A DNA stretch of 64,000 nucleotides, from positions 806,001-870,000 of the forward strand of contig CAVUMR010000003.1 of NCBI GenBank assembly GCA_963742715.1, read 5' to 3'. Numbering within the stretch: position 1 is the stretch's first letter; every line of letters begins with the position of its first letter. The position numbers and the translations under genes are program-made. Positions 8,401 to 16,698 of the stretch are shown piece by piece. The notes under the pieces are model-generated. The model was not told where the DNA came from. It was given only the letters and a program-made list of their open reading frames with translations, and ran no database searches. This DNA comes from CAVUMR01 sp963742715 (GTDB lineage Bacteria; Actinomycetota; Actinomycetes; Mycobacteriales; Micromonosporaceae).

Positions 8401-9563
8401 CCAGCCTTGTCGGCGCCCGGGTGGTGACGCCGGACGGCGTACTGCCCGATGGCCGGGTCGAGGTGGACCGCGGCGTGATCGTCGCGGTGCGCGCCGGCGA
8501 ACCGGCCGCCGCTGGCCAGCCGGCCGGCGGCGGGGACCCGGCCGTCGCGGATCCGGCCGTTGAGGAGCTCGGTGGCGGCTGGCTGGTACCCGGCTTCGTG
8601 GACATCCACTGCCACGGTGGTGGCGGCGCCGCGTACCCGGTCGGCGATCCGGCGCAGGCCCGCGCCGCGGCCGCCTTCCACCTCGCGCGCGGCACCACCA
8701 CCACGCTGGCGAGCCTGGTCACCGCCCCGGTCGAGGAGCTGCACGCGGCCACCGTGGCGCTGCGGCCGCTGGTCGAGTCCGGGGTACTGGCCGGCATTCA
8801 CTTCGAGGGGCCGTACCTGTCCGAGGTGCGGTGCGGCGCACAGGATCCGCGCTATCTCCGGCTGCCCGACGACAGGGAGCTGGCCGACCTGCTGGACGCG
8901 GGTGCCGGCACGGTCCGGATGGTGACCGTGGCACCCGAACTGCCCGGCGCACTGGACCTGATCCGGCTGCTGACCGGGCGCGGCGTGGTGGCCGCGGTCG
9001 GGCACACCGACGCGACGTACGAGCAGACGCTCGCCGCGGTACAGGCCGGCGCGACCGTCGCCACCCACCTGTTCAACGGCATGCGCACCCCGCACCACCG
9101 GACGCCCGGACCGGTGTTCGCGCTGCTCGGCAACCCCGACGTGGTGTGCGAACTGGTCGCCGACGGCGTACACCTGCACGACGGCACGCTGCGGTTCGCC
9201 GCCACCGCGGCCGGTTCCGGTCGATCCGCGCTGATCACCGACGCGATGGCCGCGGCCGGAATGCCGGACGGCGGGTACCTGCTCGGTGAGCAGCAGGTGG
9301 AGGTGTCCGGTGGGGTGGCCCGGCTGTCCCGGGACGGATCGATCGCCGGCAGCACGCTCACCATGGACGCCGCGTTCCGGCGCGCCGCGCTGGCCGGCAT
9401 CCCGATGTCCGAGGTGGTCCGGATGGCATCCACCACCCCCGCCGCCGCGGTCGGCCTCACCGACCGGGGCGCGGTGGCGCCGGGTCTCCGGGCGGATTTC
9501 GTGGTACTCGACGACGAGCTGCGGGTACGCCGGGTGATGCGTGCCGGCCGGTGGATCCCGTGA
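8397..9563 (+). CDS. nagA: N-acetylglucosamine-6-phosphate deacetylase
   Basis: A 388-residue amidohydrolase-superfamily enzyme that removes acetate from GlcNAc-6-P (or GalNAc-6-P). Diagnostic motifs: metal-site DIHCHGGGG, HFEGPYLS, GHTDA, THLFNGM and the catalytic-Asp loop ITDAMAAAG. Length is normal. The start overlaps the kinase stop by four bases and its stop overlaps the aldolase start (GTGA), so the three are translationally coupled. GlcNAc and GalNAc variants cannot be separated from sequence alone; the following aldolase hints at the GalNAc branch. Confidence 0.93.
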   Translation: MTSLVGARVVTPDGVLPDGRVEVDRGVIVAVRAGEPAAAGQPAGGGDPAVADPAVEELGGGWLVPGFVDIHCHGGGGAAYPVGDPAQARAAAAFHLARGTTTTLASLVTAPVEELHAATVALRPLVESGVLAGIHFEGPYLSEVRCGAQDPRYLRLPDDRELADLLDAGAGTVRMVTVAPELPGALDLIRLLTGRGVVAAVGHTDATYEQTLAAVQAGATVATHLFNGMRTPHHRTPGPVFALLGNPDVVCELVADGVHLHDGTLRFAATAAGSGRSALITDAMAAAGMPDGGYLLGEQQVEVSGGVARLSRDGSIAGSTLTMDAAFRRAALAGIPMSEVVRMASTTPAAAVGLTDRGAVAPGLRADFVVLDDELRVRRVMRAGRWIP

Positions 9564-10402
9564 CGATCCGGCCGACCGGCGAACTGGTCGCCGAGGCGGC
9601 GGCGGCCGGCCGCGGGGTGGCCGCGTTCAACGTGATCACGGTCGAGCACGCCGAGGCGATCGTGGCCGGCGCGGAACAGGCCGATCGGCCGGTGATCCTG
9701 CAGGTCAGCCAGAACGCGGTGCGGTTCCACGACTGGCGGCTCGGGCCGATCGCCGCCGCCACCGGCGCGGTCGCGGACGCGGCGACGGTGCGGGTCGCGC
9801 TGCACCTCGACCACGTCGAGCGGGACGACCTGGTGTACGCGGCGCCGTCGCACGGCTTCTCGTCGGTCATGTACGACGCGTCCCGCCGGCCGTACGAGGA
9901 GAACGTGGCCGCCACCGCCGCCGCGGTGCGATTCGCGCACGCGCACGGCCTGTGGCTGGAGAGCGAGCTCGGTGAGGTGGGCGGCAAGGACGGCGCGCAC
10001 GCACCGGGCGTGCGTACCGACCCGGACGAGGCGGCGCGGTACGTCGAGGCGACCGGCGTGGACGCGCTCGCGGTCGCGGTCGGCTCGTCGCACGCGATGA
10101 CCTCCCGTACCGCCACGCTCGATCTGGCCCTGATCGGGCGACTGGCGCAGGCGGTACCGGTGCCGCTGGTGCTGCACGGCTCCTCCGGCGTACCCGATGA
10201 GGAGCTGGCCGCGGCGGTGGCCGCCGGCATGGTGAAGGTGAACATCGGTACCGCGCTGAACGTCGCGTTCACCGGCGCGGTACGCGAGGTGCTGGACGGG
10301 GACGACGCGCTGGTGGACCCGCGGAAGTACCTGGCCCCGGCGCGGGATGCGATGGCCGCTACCGTCGCCCATTTCCTGCGCGTACTCGCACCAGCCGGGT
10401 GA
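9560..10402 (+). CDS. Class II fructose/tagatose-bisphosphate aldolase
   Basis: A 280-residue zinc-dependent class II aldolase that cleaves a ketohexose-1,6-bisphosphate to DHAP and glyceraldehyde-3-phosphate. Seen: LHLDHV with zinc-ligand His, ESELGEVGG, GSSHAM, the phosphate loop LVLHGSSG, and VKVNIGTALN. It belongs to the GatY/KbaY/FbaA group. As last gene of the SIS-ROK-NagA operon it is most likely a tagatose-bisphosphate aldolase. No PfkB-type kinase to make the bisphosphate is encoded nearby. GTG 9560 gives a 4-bp overlap with nagA; GTG 9551 is also possible. Its 3' end overlaps the convergent permease gene by 44 bp. Confidence 0.88.
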   Translation: MTIRPTGELVAEAAAAGRGVAAFNVITVEHAEAIVAGAEQADRPVILQVSQNAVRFHDWRLGPIAAATGAVADAATVRVALHLDHVERDDLVYAAPSHGFSSVMYDASRRPYEENVAATAAAVRFAHAHGLWLESELGEVGGKDGAHAPGVRTDPDEAARYVEATGVDALAVAVGSSHAMTSRTATLDLALIGRLAQAVPVPLVLHGSSGVPDEELAAAVAAGMVKVNIGTALNVAFTGAVREVLDGDDALVDPRKYLAPARDAMAATVAHFLRVLAPAG

Positions 10403-11738
10403 CGCCGTACCCGGCCACGCCCACCGCCAGTACGCCGAAGCCGACCAGCACGCTCGTCAACGGCAGCGTGCACGCGAGGAGCAGGCAGCCGACCAGCCCG
10501 ATCGCCGCCAGGGCCTGTACCGGCAGCCGGCGGGCCGGCTCCCGACCGAGCGTGAGCGCGCTCGCGTTGGCGATCGCGTAGTACACCAGCACCGTGCAGC
10601 TGGAGAAGCCGATCGCCTGTCGCAGGTCGGTGACGAGCACGAGTACCAGGACGATCGCGGCGACCGCGAGTTCGGCCCGGTGCGGCACCTGGTACCGCGG
10701 ATGCACGCTCGCGAGCACTGAAGGCAGGTCGCGCCGGCGGGACATCGCGTAGGTGGTACGGCTGACCCCGGCCAGCAGCGCGAGCAGCACTCCGGTGACC
10801 GCGACCGCGGCGCCCACCCGTACCACCCAGGCGAGCCCACCGAGCCCCGCGGCGGTCACCACCTCGGCCAGTGGGGCAGCCGCGTCGGCCAGCCGACGTG
10901 GCCCGAGCACGGCCAGCGCGGTCGCTCCTACCAGGGCGTACACCATCAACACGACGGTGAGCGCGACGGGGATGGCGCGCGGGATGGTGCGGGCCGGGTC
11001 GCGGACCTCTTCGCCGAGGGTGGCGATCCGGGCGTAGCCGGCGAACGCGAAGAACAGCAGGCCGGCGGCGGCGAGGACGCCGCGGCCGGTGCCGTCCGCC
11101 CAGTCCCGCAGGTGCCCGCCGCTGGGCTCGCCACCGGCCAGCCCGGCGACCACCACGACCGCCAGCACCAGCACGGTGACCGTGACGAACACCGCGGTCG
11201 CCCGCGCGGTCTTCGCGACGCCGCGGTAGTTGACCGCGGTCAGGGCCAGCACCGCGACCGCCCCGATCAGCCGGCCGTGGTCCGGCGCCAGGTAGCCGCC
11301 GATGGCCAGCGCCATCGCCGCGCAGCTCGCGGTCTTGCCGACCACGAAACCCCACCCGGCGACGAAGCCGGCCAGCTCACCGAGCCGGTGCCGGCCGTAC
11401 GCGTAGGTGCCGCCGGACTCGGGATAGCGGGCGGCCAGCCGGGCCGAGCTTGTCGCGTTGCAGAACGCGACCACCCCGGCGACCGCGAGCGCGATCAGCA
11501 GTCCGGGGCCGCCGGCCAGTTCGGCCGCGGGCGCGAACGCGACGAACACGCCGGCACCGAGCATGGAACCCAGGCCGAGCACGATCGCGTCGCCCGGGCC
11601 GAGCCGGCGGGCCAGCGTGGGGGTGTCCGGGGTCGAGCCGTCCGGAGTCGAGCCGTCCGGAGTCGGGCTCTCCGGCGTCGGGCTCTCCGGAGTCGGGCCG
11701 TCCGGTGTGGGGCTCTCCGGGGTGGGGGTGGCCGGCAC
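10359..11738 (-). CDS. APC-superfamily amino-acid permease with Thr/Pro-rich N-terminal repeats
   Basis: A 459-residue secondary transporter of the amino acid-polyamine-organocation superfamily, with about 12 hydrophobic segments. The first carries the GSMLGAGVFVAF motif typical of the unwound TM1 substrate site, and there is a conserved FFAFAGYARIATLGEEV segment near TM6. Substrate not predictable. Residues 1-40 are a degenerate five-residue repeat (T/S-P-E/D-S/G-P/S), unusual for this family. No internal ATG/GTG exists between the repeat and the first helix, so the GTG at 11738 looks real, though it has no ribosome binding site. It starts three bases after the PAP2 stop. Confidence 0.85.
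   Translation of the reverse strand: MPATPTPESPTPDGPTPESPTPESPTPDGSTPDGSTPDTPTLARRLGPGDAIVLGLGSMLGAGVFVAFAPAAELAGGPGLLIALAVAGVVAFCNATSSARLAARYPESGGTYAYGRHRLGELAGFVAGWGFVVGKTASCAAMALAIGGYLAPDHGRLIGAVAVLALTAVNYRGVAKTARATAVFVTVTVLVLAVVVVAGLAGGEPSGGHLRDWADGTGRGVLAAAGLLFFAFAGYARIATLGEEVRDPARTIPRAIPVALTVVLMVYALVGATALAVLGPRRLADAAAPLAEVVTAAGLGGLAWVVRVGAAVAVTGVLLALLAGVSRTTYAMSRRRDLPSVLASVHPRYQVPHRAELAVAAIVLVLVLVTDLRQAIGFSSCTVLVYYAIANASALTLGREPARRLPVQALAAIGLVGCLLLACTLPLTSVLVGFGVLAVGVAGYGVTRLVRVRAGNGRR
11629..11735. repeat. 15-bp coding tandem repeat at the permease N-terminus
   Basis: Degenerate units such as CCGTCCGGAGTCGAG repeat about seven times and encode the Thr/Pro-rich leader of the permease. 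Such arrays can change length by slippage without breaking the frame, since the unit is a multiple of three. Confidence 0.7.
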
Positions 11739-11741
11739 GGG

Positions 11742-12488
11742 TCAGGTTTCGCTGGTGGCGGGCCGGCGGTCCAGCCGGCGCGGCAGCGGGATGCGCTGCC
11801 ACGGAACCCGCGCCATCAGCCGATCCAGGAACAGCCCGATCAGCAGCCCGGCGATCGTGTCGGTCAGCCAGTGGAAGCCGAGGTACGTGGTGACCACGCA
11901 GACCACCGCCGGCGGTACCAGCCGCAGCGCGGTACGCAGTCGCGGCCGCAGGTACGAGGAGAGCAGCAGGGCGAGCACCCCGTACCAGACGATCGAGTTG
12001 CCGACGTGGCCGGACGGATAGGACAGCTGGTCCGGACTGGCGAACAACTCCACCGGACCGTAGTGCGGAGCCGCCCGGGCGGTGGCCACCTTCAGCGGCC
12101 CGATCGTGAAGAACGTGAGGATGAACGCGACGACGACCGGCAGCAACGGCCGGATGCTGCGCTGGCGCCAGCCGAAGATCACCGCCAGCGCCAGTGCCAG
12201 CAGGGTCAGCGGGGTGCCCTGACCGAGGTAGTTGAAGACCCGGGCCAGCAGGTTCGCGACGAACGGCCGGTGCCCGTCGGACCAGTCCCGGATCACCACG
12301 TCGAGGTGGCGTACCGCTTGGCTGTCGGCCAGCGCGATGGTGATCGCGGCGAACCCGACCAGCAGCAGCGCGTCGAACCACCAGCCGTGCGGCACCAGCG
12401 CGCGCGGCCGCAGATCCGGCCCGCGCTGGTCCGGGGTGGTCGACGACTCCTCTGTGCCCACGGTCAACCGCCCACTCACGCCGCTCAC
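11742..12488 (-). CDS. PAP2-family membrane phosphatase
   Basis: A 248-residue integral-membrane phosphatase, probably acting on a lipid phosphate at the outer membrane face. Several hydrophobic helices surround the PAP2 motifs: a degenerate motif 1 (LKVATARAAP), motif 2 YPSGHVGNS with its conserved Ser-Gly-His, and motif 3 GFHWLTDTIAG with catalytic His and Asp. I choose GTG 12488 because it overlaps the stop of an upstream reading frame in a GTGA arrangement; starts at 12581 or 12479 are possible. It precedes the APC permease by three bases. Confidence 0.82.
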   Translation of the reverse strand: MSGVSGRLTVGTEESSTTPDQRGPDLRPRALVPHGWWFDALLLVGFAAITIALADSQAVRHLDVVIRDWSDGHRPFVANLLARVFNYLGQGTPLTLLALALAVIFGWRQRSIRPLLPVVVAFILTFFTIGPLKVATARAAPHYGPVELFASPDQLSYPSGHVGNSIVWYGVLALLLSSYLRPRLRTALRLVPPAVVCVVTTYLGFHWLTDTIAGLLIGLFLDRLMARVPWQRIPLPRRLDRRPATSET

Positions 12489-12580
12489 CGCGCGGCCGCC
12501 CGGTGGTCGACGAGCCAGCGCACGACCGGCCCCGCGACAATGGCGAAGACGGTGCTGGGCAGTCCTGCGACCAGTGGGCA
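12485..12580 (-). pseudogene. Possible remnant of a small membrane-protein gene
   Basis: Upstream of PAP2, a minus-strand frame ending in TGA at 12485-12487 encodes a hydrophobic helix and a typical tail (AGLPSTVFAIVAGPVVRW then LVDHRAAAR). Its stop overlaps the PAP2 GTG by four bases, like the coupled genes elsewhere here, but no ATG/GTG/TTG lies in frame before it. I read it as the 3' end of a decayed gene; coincidence is possible. Confidence 0.3.
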
Positions 12581-12708
12581 CCCCTCTCGCTGTCCCCGCG
12601 GCGGCTTTTGCCTGTCACGGTACCGTGGCCCGCTGGGCGCCGGGTGGAGCGAAAAGTCACCCGGATCTCGACCTGTCGCGCCGACTCCCCGACCGGTCGA
12701 GACCGGTG

Positions 12709-13962
12709 TCAGAGCAGGTCGGACACCTGACGGTAGATCAGGTCGGCCCGTACCCCGGCGTTCGGGCAGCCGCCGAAGTGATGCAGTGCCACCACCCCCT
12801 GGGTACGCCGGGAGATCACCGGCGAACCGGACGACCCGCCCTCGGTGTCACACCGGTACGAGGTGTCCGTGTTGACCCCGTTGCCGTTGCGTACCGGCGC
12901 CACGACGCCACAGCGCCCGCCCGGGTCCTCGTCGCTGGCCAGCGACAACCGCTTCGGATTGCCGCCCGGATGCTGCGCGATGTACAGCGCTTCACCGGCC
13001 TGCGGTACCCGCGGATCCAACTCGAGATAGCCGAACCCCTGGATGGCGGCGAAGTCGTCGACGGTGAACAGCGTGTAGTCCAGGGTCTGATCGGTCGCTA
13101 CCAGCGAACTGCCGGTCACCTTGGTCACCGGCTGCACGCGGCGACCCCCGCACCTGGTGCACTCGTAGTCGAACCAGACCTCGGTGGACCGTACGTCGCC
13201 GGCGCTCTGCAGGCAGTGGTTGTTGGTCAGCATCCGGTTGTGCGGGCCGATCCGCCAGCCGGTACACAGGATCATCCCGTTGATGAGCAGCAGCGCGACC
13301 GGTCGGCTGTGCGCGTACTCGACCGGGAACCGCGCCTGGTAGCAGACCGCGTCGGCGGAGTTGTCGGTACCGCAGATGCTCTCCGGGTCGTGCCCGGCGG
13401 ACCGGCGCTGGCGGGCCGCCCGGTCGCCCCGCTCGGCCGCGGTGAACCCGCGCGCGATCCGGTCCACCCGTACCCCCGAACCGGGCCGGACCCGGGCGGC
13501 GTGGCCGGCCCGGCGCAGGGTCAGCACCGCTGTGTCGCCGCTGGTCGACATGGCCCAGAAGCCGCGGGTGGATTCCGACCGCCCGATCGGGTACCGGTGG
13601 GCCTCTCCGGCACCGGGTGATGCGACGATGAGTTCGTCGCCGGGACTCACCAGCAGCGGTGTGACGTGCAGTTTCAGGTAGCCGGCACCGGGATACCGCA
13701 GGGTGGTCGTCGGGGTGGCGGGGTCCAGCCAGGCGGCCACCGGCTCGGTCACGCCGGCCTGCTCGCCGCCGGTCCCGCCCATCGCGGCCGCATCGGAGGC
13801 TGCCTGATCGCCGGCCTGGCCGCCCCGCGCCTGGTCACCGCCGGGCGCCGGCCGGCTGCTGCCGGGCCGCCCCGCGGCCCCCGCCGGCGTCGCGTCGACG
13901 GTCGCGACCACCACGACCGCGGTGATCAACGCGGCCAGCCCTGCCGCCGTCCGAACCCTCAT
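12709..13962 (-). CDS. Secreted trypsin-like serine protease
   Basis: A 417-residue exported protease. The N-terminus (MRVRTAAGLAALITAVVVVA) is a signal peptide. A low-complexity Gly/Ala linker follows, and the chymotrypsin-like domain occupies the C-terminal half: His in LTNNHCLQS, Asp in QTLDYTLFTV, Ser in EGGSSGSPVIS. Paired cysteines and HFGGCPNAG are typical of the bacterial trypsin/glutamyl-endopeptidase-like group. I chose ATG 13962 because a G-rich ribosome binding site lies six bases upstream; ATG 13968 is the alternative. Confidence 0.88.
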   Translation of the reverse strand: MRVRTAAGLAALITAVVVVATVDATPAGAAGRPGSSRPAPGGDQARGGQAGDQAASDAAAMGGTGGEQAGVTEPVAAWLDPATPTTTLRYPGAGYLKLHVTPLLVSPGDELIVASPGAGEAHRYPIGRSESTRGFWAMSTSGDTAVLTLRRAGHAARVRPGSGVRVDRIARGFTAAERGDRAARQRRSAGHDPESICGTDNSADAVCYQARFPVEYAHSRPVALLLINGMILCTGWRIGPHNRMLTNNHCLQSAGDVRSTEVWFDYECTRCGGRRVQPVTKVTGSSLVATDQTLDYTLFTVDDFAAIQGFGYLELDPRVPQAGEALYIAQHPGGNPKRLSLASDEDPGGRCGVVAPVRNGNGVNTDTSYRCDTEGGSSGSPVISRRTQGVVALHHFGGCPNAGVRADLIYRQVSDLL

Positions 13963-14083
13963 CGCCATTCCCCCCGGTACGCCGTCCGCCGCGCGGCGAA
14001 CCCATGCCGGTGTAACGAGAGACTCCACCATTCGTCACTATCAGTAGGCTTTCGATTACGAATGCCGGGGGCGGCGACGCCGG

Positions 14084-14203
14084 CGGGTCCGGCGATGCCA
14101 GGGGTCCGGCGATGCCGGGGGGTCCGACGAAGCCAGGGGTCCGACGAAGCCAGGGGTCCGACGAAGCCAGGGGTCCGACGAAGCCAGGGGTCCGGCGGGG
14201 CCG
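14084..14203. repeat. 17-bp minisatellite
   Basis: Four perfect tandem copies of GGGGTCCGACGAAGCCA (14119-14186), flanked by degenerate copies on both sides. It fills most of the ~300-bp gap between the divergent protease and DUF4032 genes. Because 17 is not a multiple of three and no start or ribosome binding site fits, I treat it as non-coding. Confidence 0.9.
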
Positions 14204-14264
14204 GGACGATCGGACCAGGGCCGGCCGGTCGCGCGGGCGTACCGGCACGGTTCATGCTTGACCG

Positions 14265-15542
14265 GTGCGGATCACCGCTGCGATCACCGATCCGGCCCTG
14301 CTCGAGCTGCCCTGGGGCACGCCGCTGGAGGAGTGGCCGGCAGATCAGCTCGTCATGCTCCCCCGCGGTATCTCCCGGCACATCGTGCGGTTCGTCCGCA
14401 TCGAAGGCACCGTGTACGCGGTCAAGGAGACCAACCACCGGATCGCCGAGAAGGAGTACAGCCTGCTCCGGGCGCTGGAACGGCGGGACACCCCGTCGGT
14501 CGAGGCGGTCGCGGTGGTGTACGACCGGACCGACGCGGACGGGCAGCCGCTCGAGCCCGCGCTGATCACCCGACACCTGCAGTTCTCGCTGCCGTACCGG
14601 GCCCTGTTCAGCCGTACGCTCCGGCCGGACACGATGACCCGGCTGCTCGACGCGCTCGCCGCGCTGCTCGTACGGCTGCACCTGATCGGCTTCTTCTGGG
14701 GCGACTGTTCGCTGTCCAACACGCTGTTCCGGCGGGACGCCGGCGCGTTCGCGGCGTACCTGGTGGACGCGGAGACCGGCGCGCTGCACCCGAGCCTGTC
14801 CAACGGGCAGCGCGCCGAGGACCTCGACATCGCGCAGGTCAACATCTTCGGCGAGGCGCTGGACCTGCAGGCCGGCGGCTACCTGCACGAGTCGATCGAT
14901 CCGGAGACGGTCAGCGAGGACGTGATCGCCCGGTACGAGGGGCTCTGGCACGAGCTCACGTACTCCCAGGTGATCGGCCGGGGCGACCGGCACGAGTTGG
15001 AGAGCCGGATCCGCCGGCTGAACGAGCTCGGCTTCGACGTGGCCGAACTGTCGGTGTCCACAGTGGAGGGCGAGGCGTACCAGGTACAGCCGAAGGTGGT
15101 CGACGCCGGCCACCACAGCCGCCGGCTGTTCCGGCTGACCGGACTGGACGCCGAGGAGAACCAGGCCCGCCGGCTGCTGAACGATCTCGACACGTTCCGG
15201 GCCGCCAACGGGTACGACGACGAGCAGATCGCCGCGCACCGCTGGGTGGACGAGGCGTTCGAGCCGGTGGTGAGCAGTGTGCCGGCGAACCTGCGCGGCA
15301 AGCTCGAGCCGTCCGAGCTGTACCACCAGCTCCTCGACCACCGGTGGTACCTGTCCGAGCGGGCCGGTCGCGACGTGGGGCTGGAAGCCGCACAGGACTC
15401 GTTCATCTCCGACGTACTCACGCACAAGCCGGACGAAAAGGCCATCCTGGGCGCCGCACTGACCGGTACCGCCGCCACCGACGAGGACCTCGGCGGCGCT
15501 GACCTCGGCGCGGACCTGTCCGGCGACGGTGATCAAGGGTAG
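14265..15542 (+). CDS. DUF4032 kinase-like protein
   Basis: A 425-residue actinobacterial DUF4032 protein with a lipopolysaccharide-kinase-like fold. Residues 40-200 look kinase-like: GTVYAVKETN (lysine strand), HLIGFFWGDCSLSNTLF (HGD-type catalytic loop with Cys after the Asp), and AYLVDAETGAL as the DFG/metal-Asp equivalent. The C-terminal half (from about 230) is the DUF4032 domain, ending in an acidic Gly/Asp-rich tail. Substrate unknown. GTG 14265 has CATGCT six bases upstream and no ribosome binding site, so it may be leaderless. Confidence 0.85.
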   Translation: MRITAAITDPALLELPWGTPLEEWPADQLVMLPRGISRHIVRFVRIEGTVYAVKETNHRIAEKEYSLLRALERRDTPSVEAVAVVYDRTDADGQPLEPALITRHLQFSLPYRALFSRTLRPDTMTRLLDALAALLVRLHLIGFFWGDCSLSNTLFRRDAGAFAAYLVDAETGALHPSLSNGQRAEDLDIAQVNIFGEALDLQAGGYLHESIDPETVSEDVIARYEGLWHELTYSQVIGRGDRHELESRIRRLNELGFDVAELSVSTVEGEAYQVQPKVVDAGHHSRRLFRLTGLDAEENQARRLLNDLDTFRAANGYDDEQIAAHRWVDEAFEPVVSSVPANLRGKLEPSELYHQLLDHRWYLSERAGRDVGLEAAQDSFISDVLTHKPDEKAILGAALTGTAATDEDLGGADLGADLSGDGDQG

Positions 15543-15552
15543 GTTCCGCGGC

Positions 15553-16617
15553 ATGACACTGCGGCCCCTCCGGATCATCGCCGTCGCCCTGCTCGCCGCC
15601 GCGGCCTGCGCGCCGTTGGCGGCCACGCCCGCGGCCGCCCATCCACACGGCTCCTCGCACCTTCCGTCCTGGCACCTGACCGACACCGGCACCGACGCCC
15701 AGTTCCGCGGGCTGTCCGCGGTCAGCCGGGACGTCGCCTGGGTCAGCGGTACCGAAGGCACCGTGCTGCGCACCACGAACCGCGGCCGCACCTGGTCGAG
15801 CGTCGGCCCGGCCGGCGCCGAGGCCCTGGAGCTGCGGGACATCGAGGCGTTCGACTCCCGGCACGCGGTCGCGCTGTCGATCGGTACCGGCACCGACTCC
15901 CGGGTGTACGTGACCGCCGATGGCGGCGCGACCTGGAAGCAGTCGTTCACGAACGACGACCCGAACGCGTTCTACGACTGCATGACGTTCTCCGACCGGC
16001 AGCACGGGCTGGCCCTGTCCGATCCGCCGGACGGCAGGTTCCGGATCATCGCCACGTCCGACGGGGGCCGGCACTGGAAGGTGCTGTCCAACGCCGGCAT
16101 GCCGGACGCGCTGCCCGGCGAGTTCGCGTTCGCGGCCAGCGGGACCTGCCTGGTGTCCGCCGGTCACGAGGCGTACTTCGCCACCGGCGGCAGTACGTCG
16201 GCCCGGGTGTTCCGGTCCCACGACGGCGGCCGTAACTGGCAGGTGACCAGCACCGACTTCACCACCGGCCCGAGCGCGGGCATCTACTCGCTGGCCTTCG
16301 CCGACCCGTGGCGCGGCATCGCGGTCGGCGGCGACTTCACGACTCCGGACACCGCGCCGGACTCGCTCGCGCTGACCATCAACGGCGGGCGGAACTGGTA
16401 CGTCAACCCGCACGGGCCGAACGAGTACCGCTCCGGCGCCGCGTTCGCGGACTGGCACACGGTGCTCGCGGTCGGGCCGACCGGCAGCGACATCAGCGTG
16501 ACCGGCGGGCTCACCTGGACCCGGTTCGACGACGGCACCTTCGACGGGGTGCAGTGCGCGCACGGGTCGTGCTGGGCCTCCGGCTCGGACGGCCGGGTCG
16601 CCTGGCTCAGCCGCTAA
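15553..16617 (+). CDS. Secreted BNR/YCF48-like beta-propeller protein
   Basis: A 354-residue exported protein. An N-terminal signal peptide (MTLRPLRIIAVALLAAAACA) ends in PAAAH. The rest is a beta-propeller of BNR-type repeats: TTNRGRTW, TADGGATW, TSDGGRHW, SHDGGRNW, INGGRNW and VTGGLTW are the successive Asp-box-like loops. Such proteins are often labelled oxidoreductase or glycosidase-like, but there is no catalytic motif here and the function is unknown. The DUF4032 stop lies ten bases upstream, so the two may be co-transcribed. Confidence 0.82.
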   Translation: MTLRPLRIIAVALLAAAACAPLAATPAAAHPHGSSHLPSWHLTDTGTDAQFRGLSAVSRDVAWVSGTEGTVLRTTNRGRTWSSVGPAGAEALELRDIEAFDSRHAVALSIGTGTDSRVYVTADGGATWKQSFTNDDPNAFYDCMTFSDRQHGLALSDPPDGRFRIIATSDGGRHWKVLSNAGMPDALPGEFAFAASGTCLVSAGHEAYFATGGSTSARVFRSHDGGRNWQVTSTDFTTGPSAGIYSLAFADPWRGIAVGGDFTTPDTAPDSLALTINGGRNWYVNPHGPNEYRSGAAFADWHTVLAVGPTGSDISVTGGLTWTRFDDGTFDGVQCAHGSCWASGSDGRVAWLSR

Positions 16618-16634
16618 CGCTGCTCTTTCTCCCG

Positions 16635-16673
16635 GCGACGGCCGGCCCCCTGTATCGGGTGGCCGGCCGTCGC
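16635..16673. terminator. Bidirectional hairpin terminator
   Basis: A perfect 13-bp inverted repeat (16635-16647 with 16661-16673, GCGACGGCCGGCC and its complement) lies between two convergent genes and probably serves both. Confidence 0.85.
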
Positions 16674-16698
16674 TATGCCCGGCCGCATTCGGCCGGCA

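Noticed and set aside
11112..12875. A 587-residue plus-strand frame opposite the permease and phosphatase
   Set aside because: Gln/Arg/Asp-rich antisense composition with no recognisable domain; the minus-strand genes explain the region.
14101..14203. Minisatellite as a repeat-protein gene
   Set aside because: The 17-bp unit shifts frame each copy and no start codon with a ribosome binding site precedes it on either strand.
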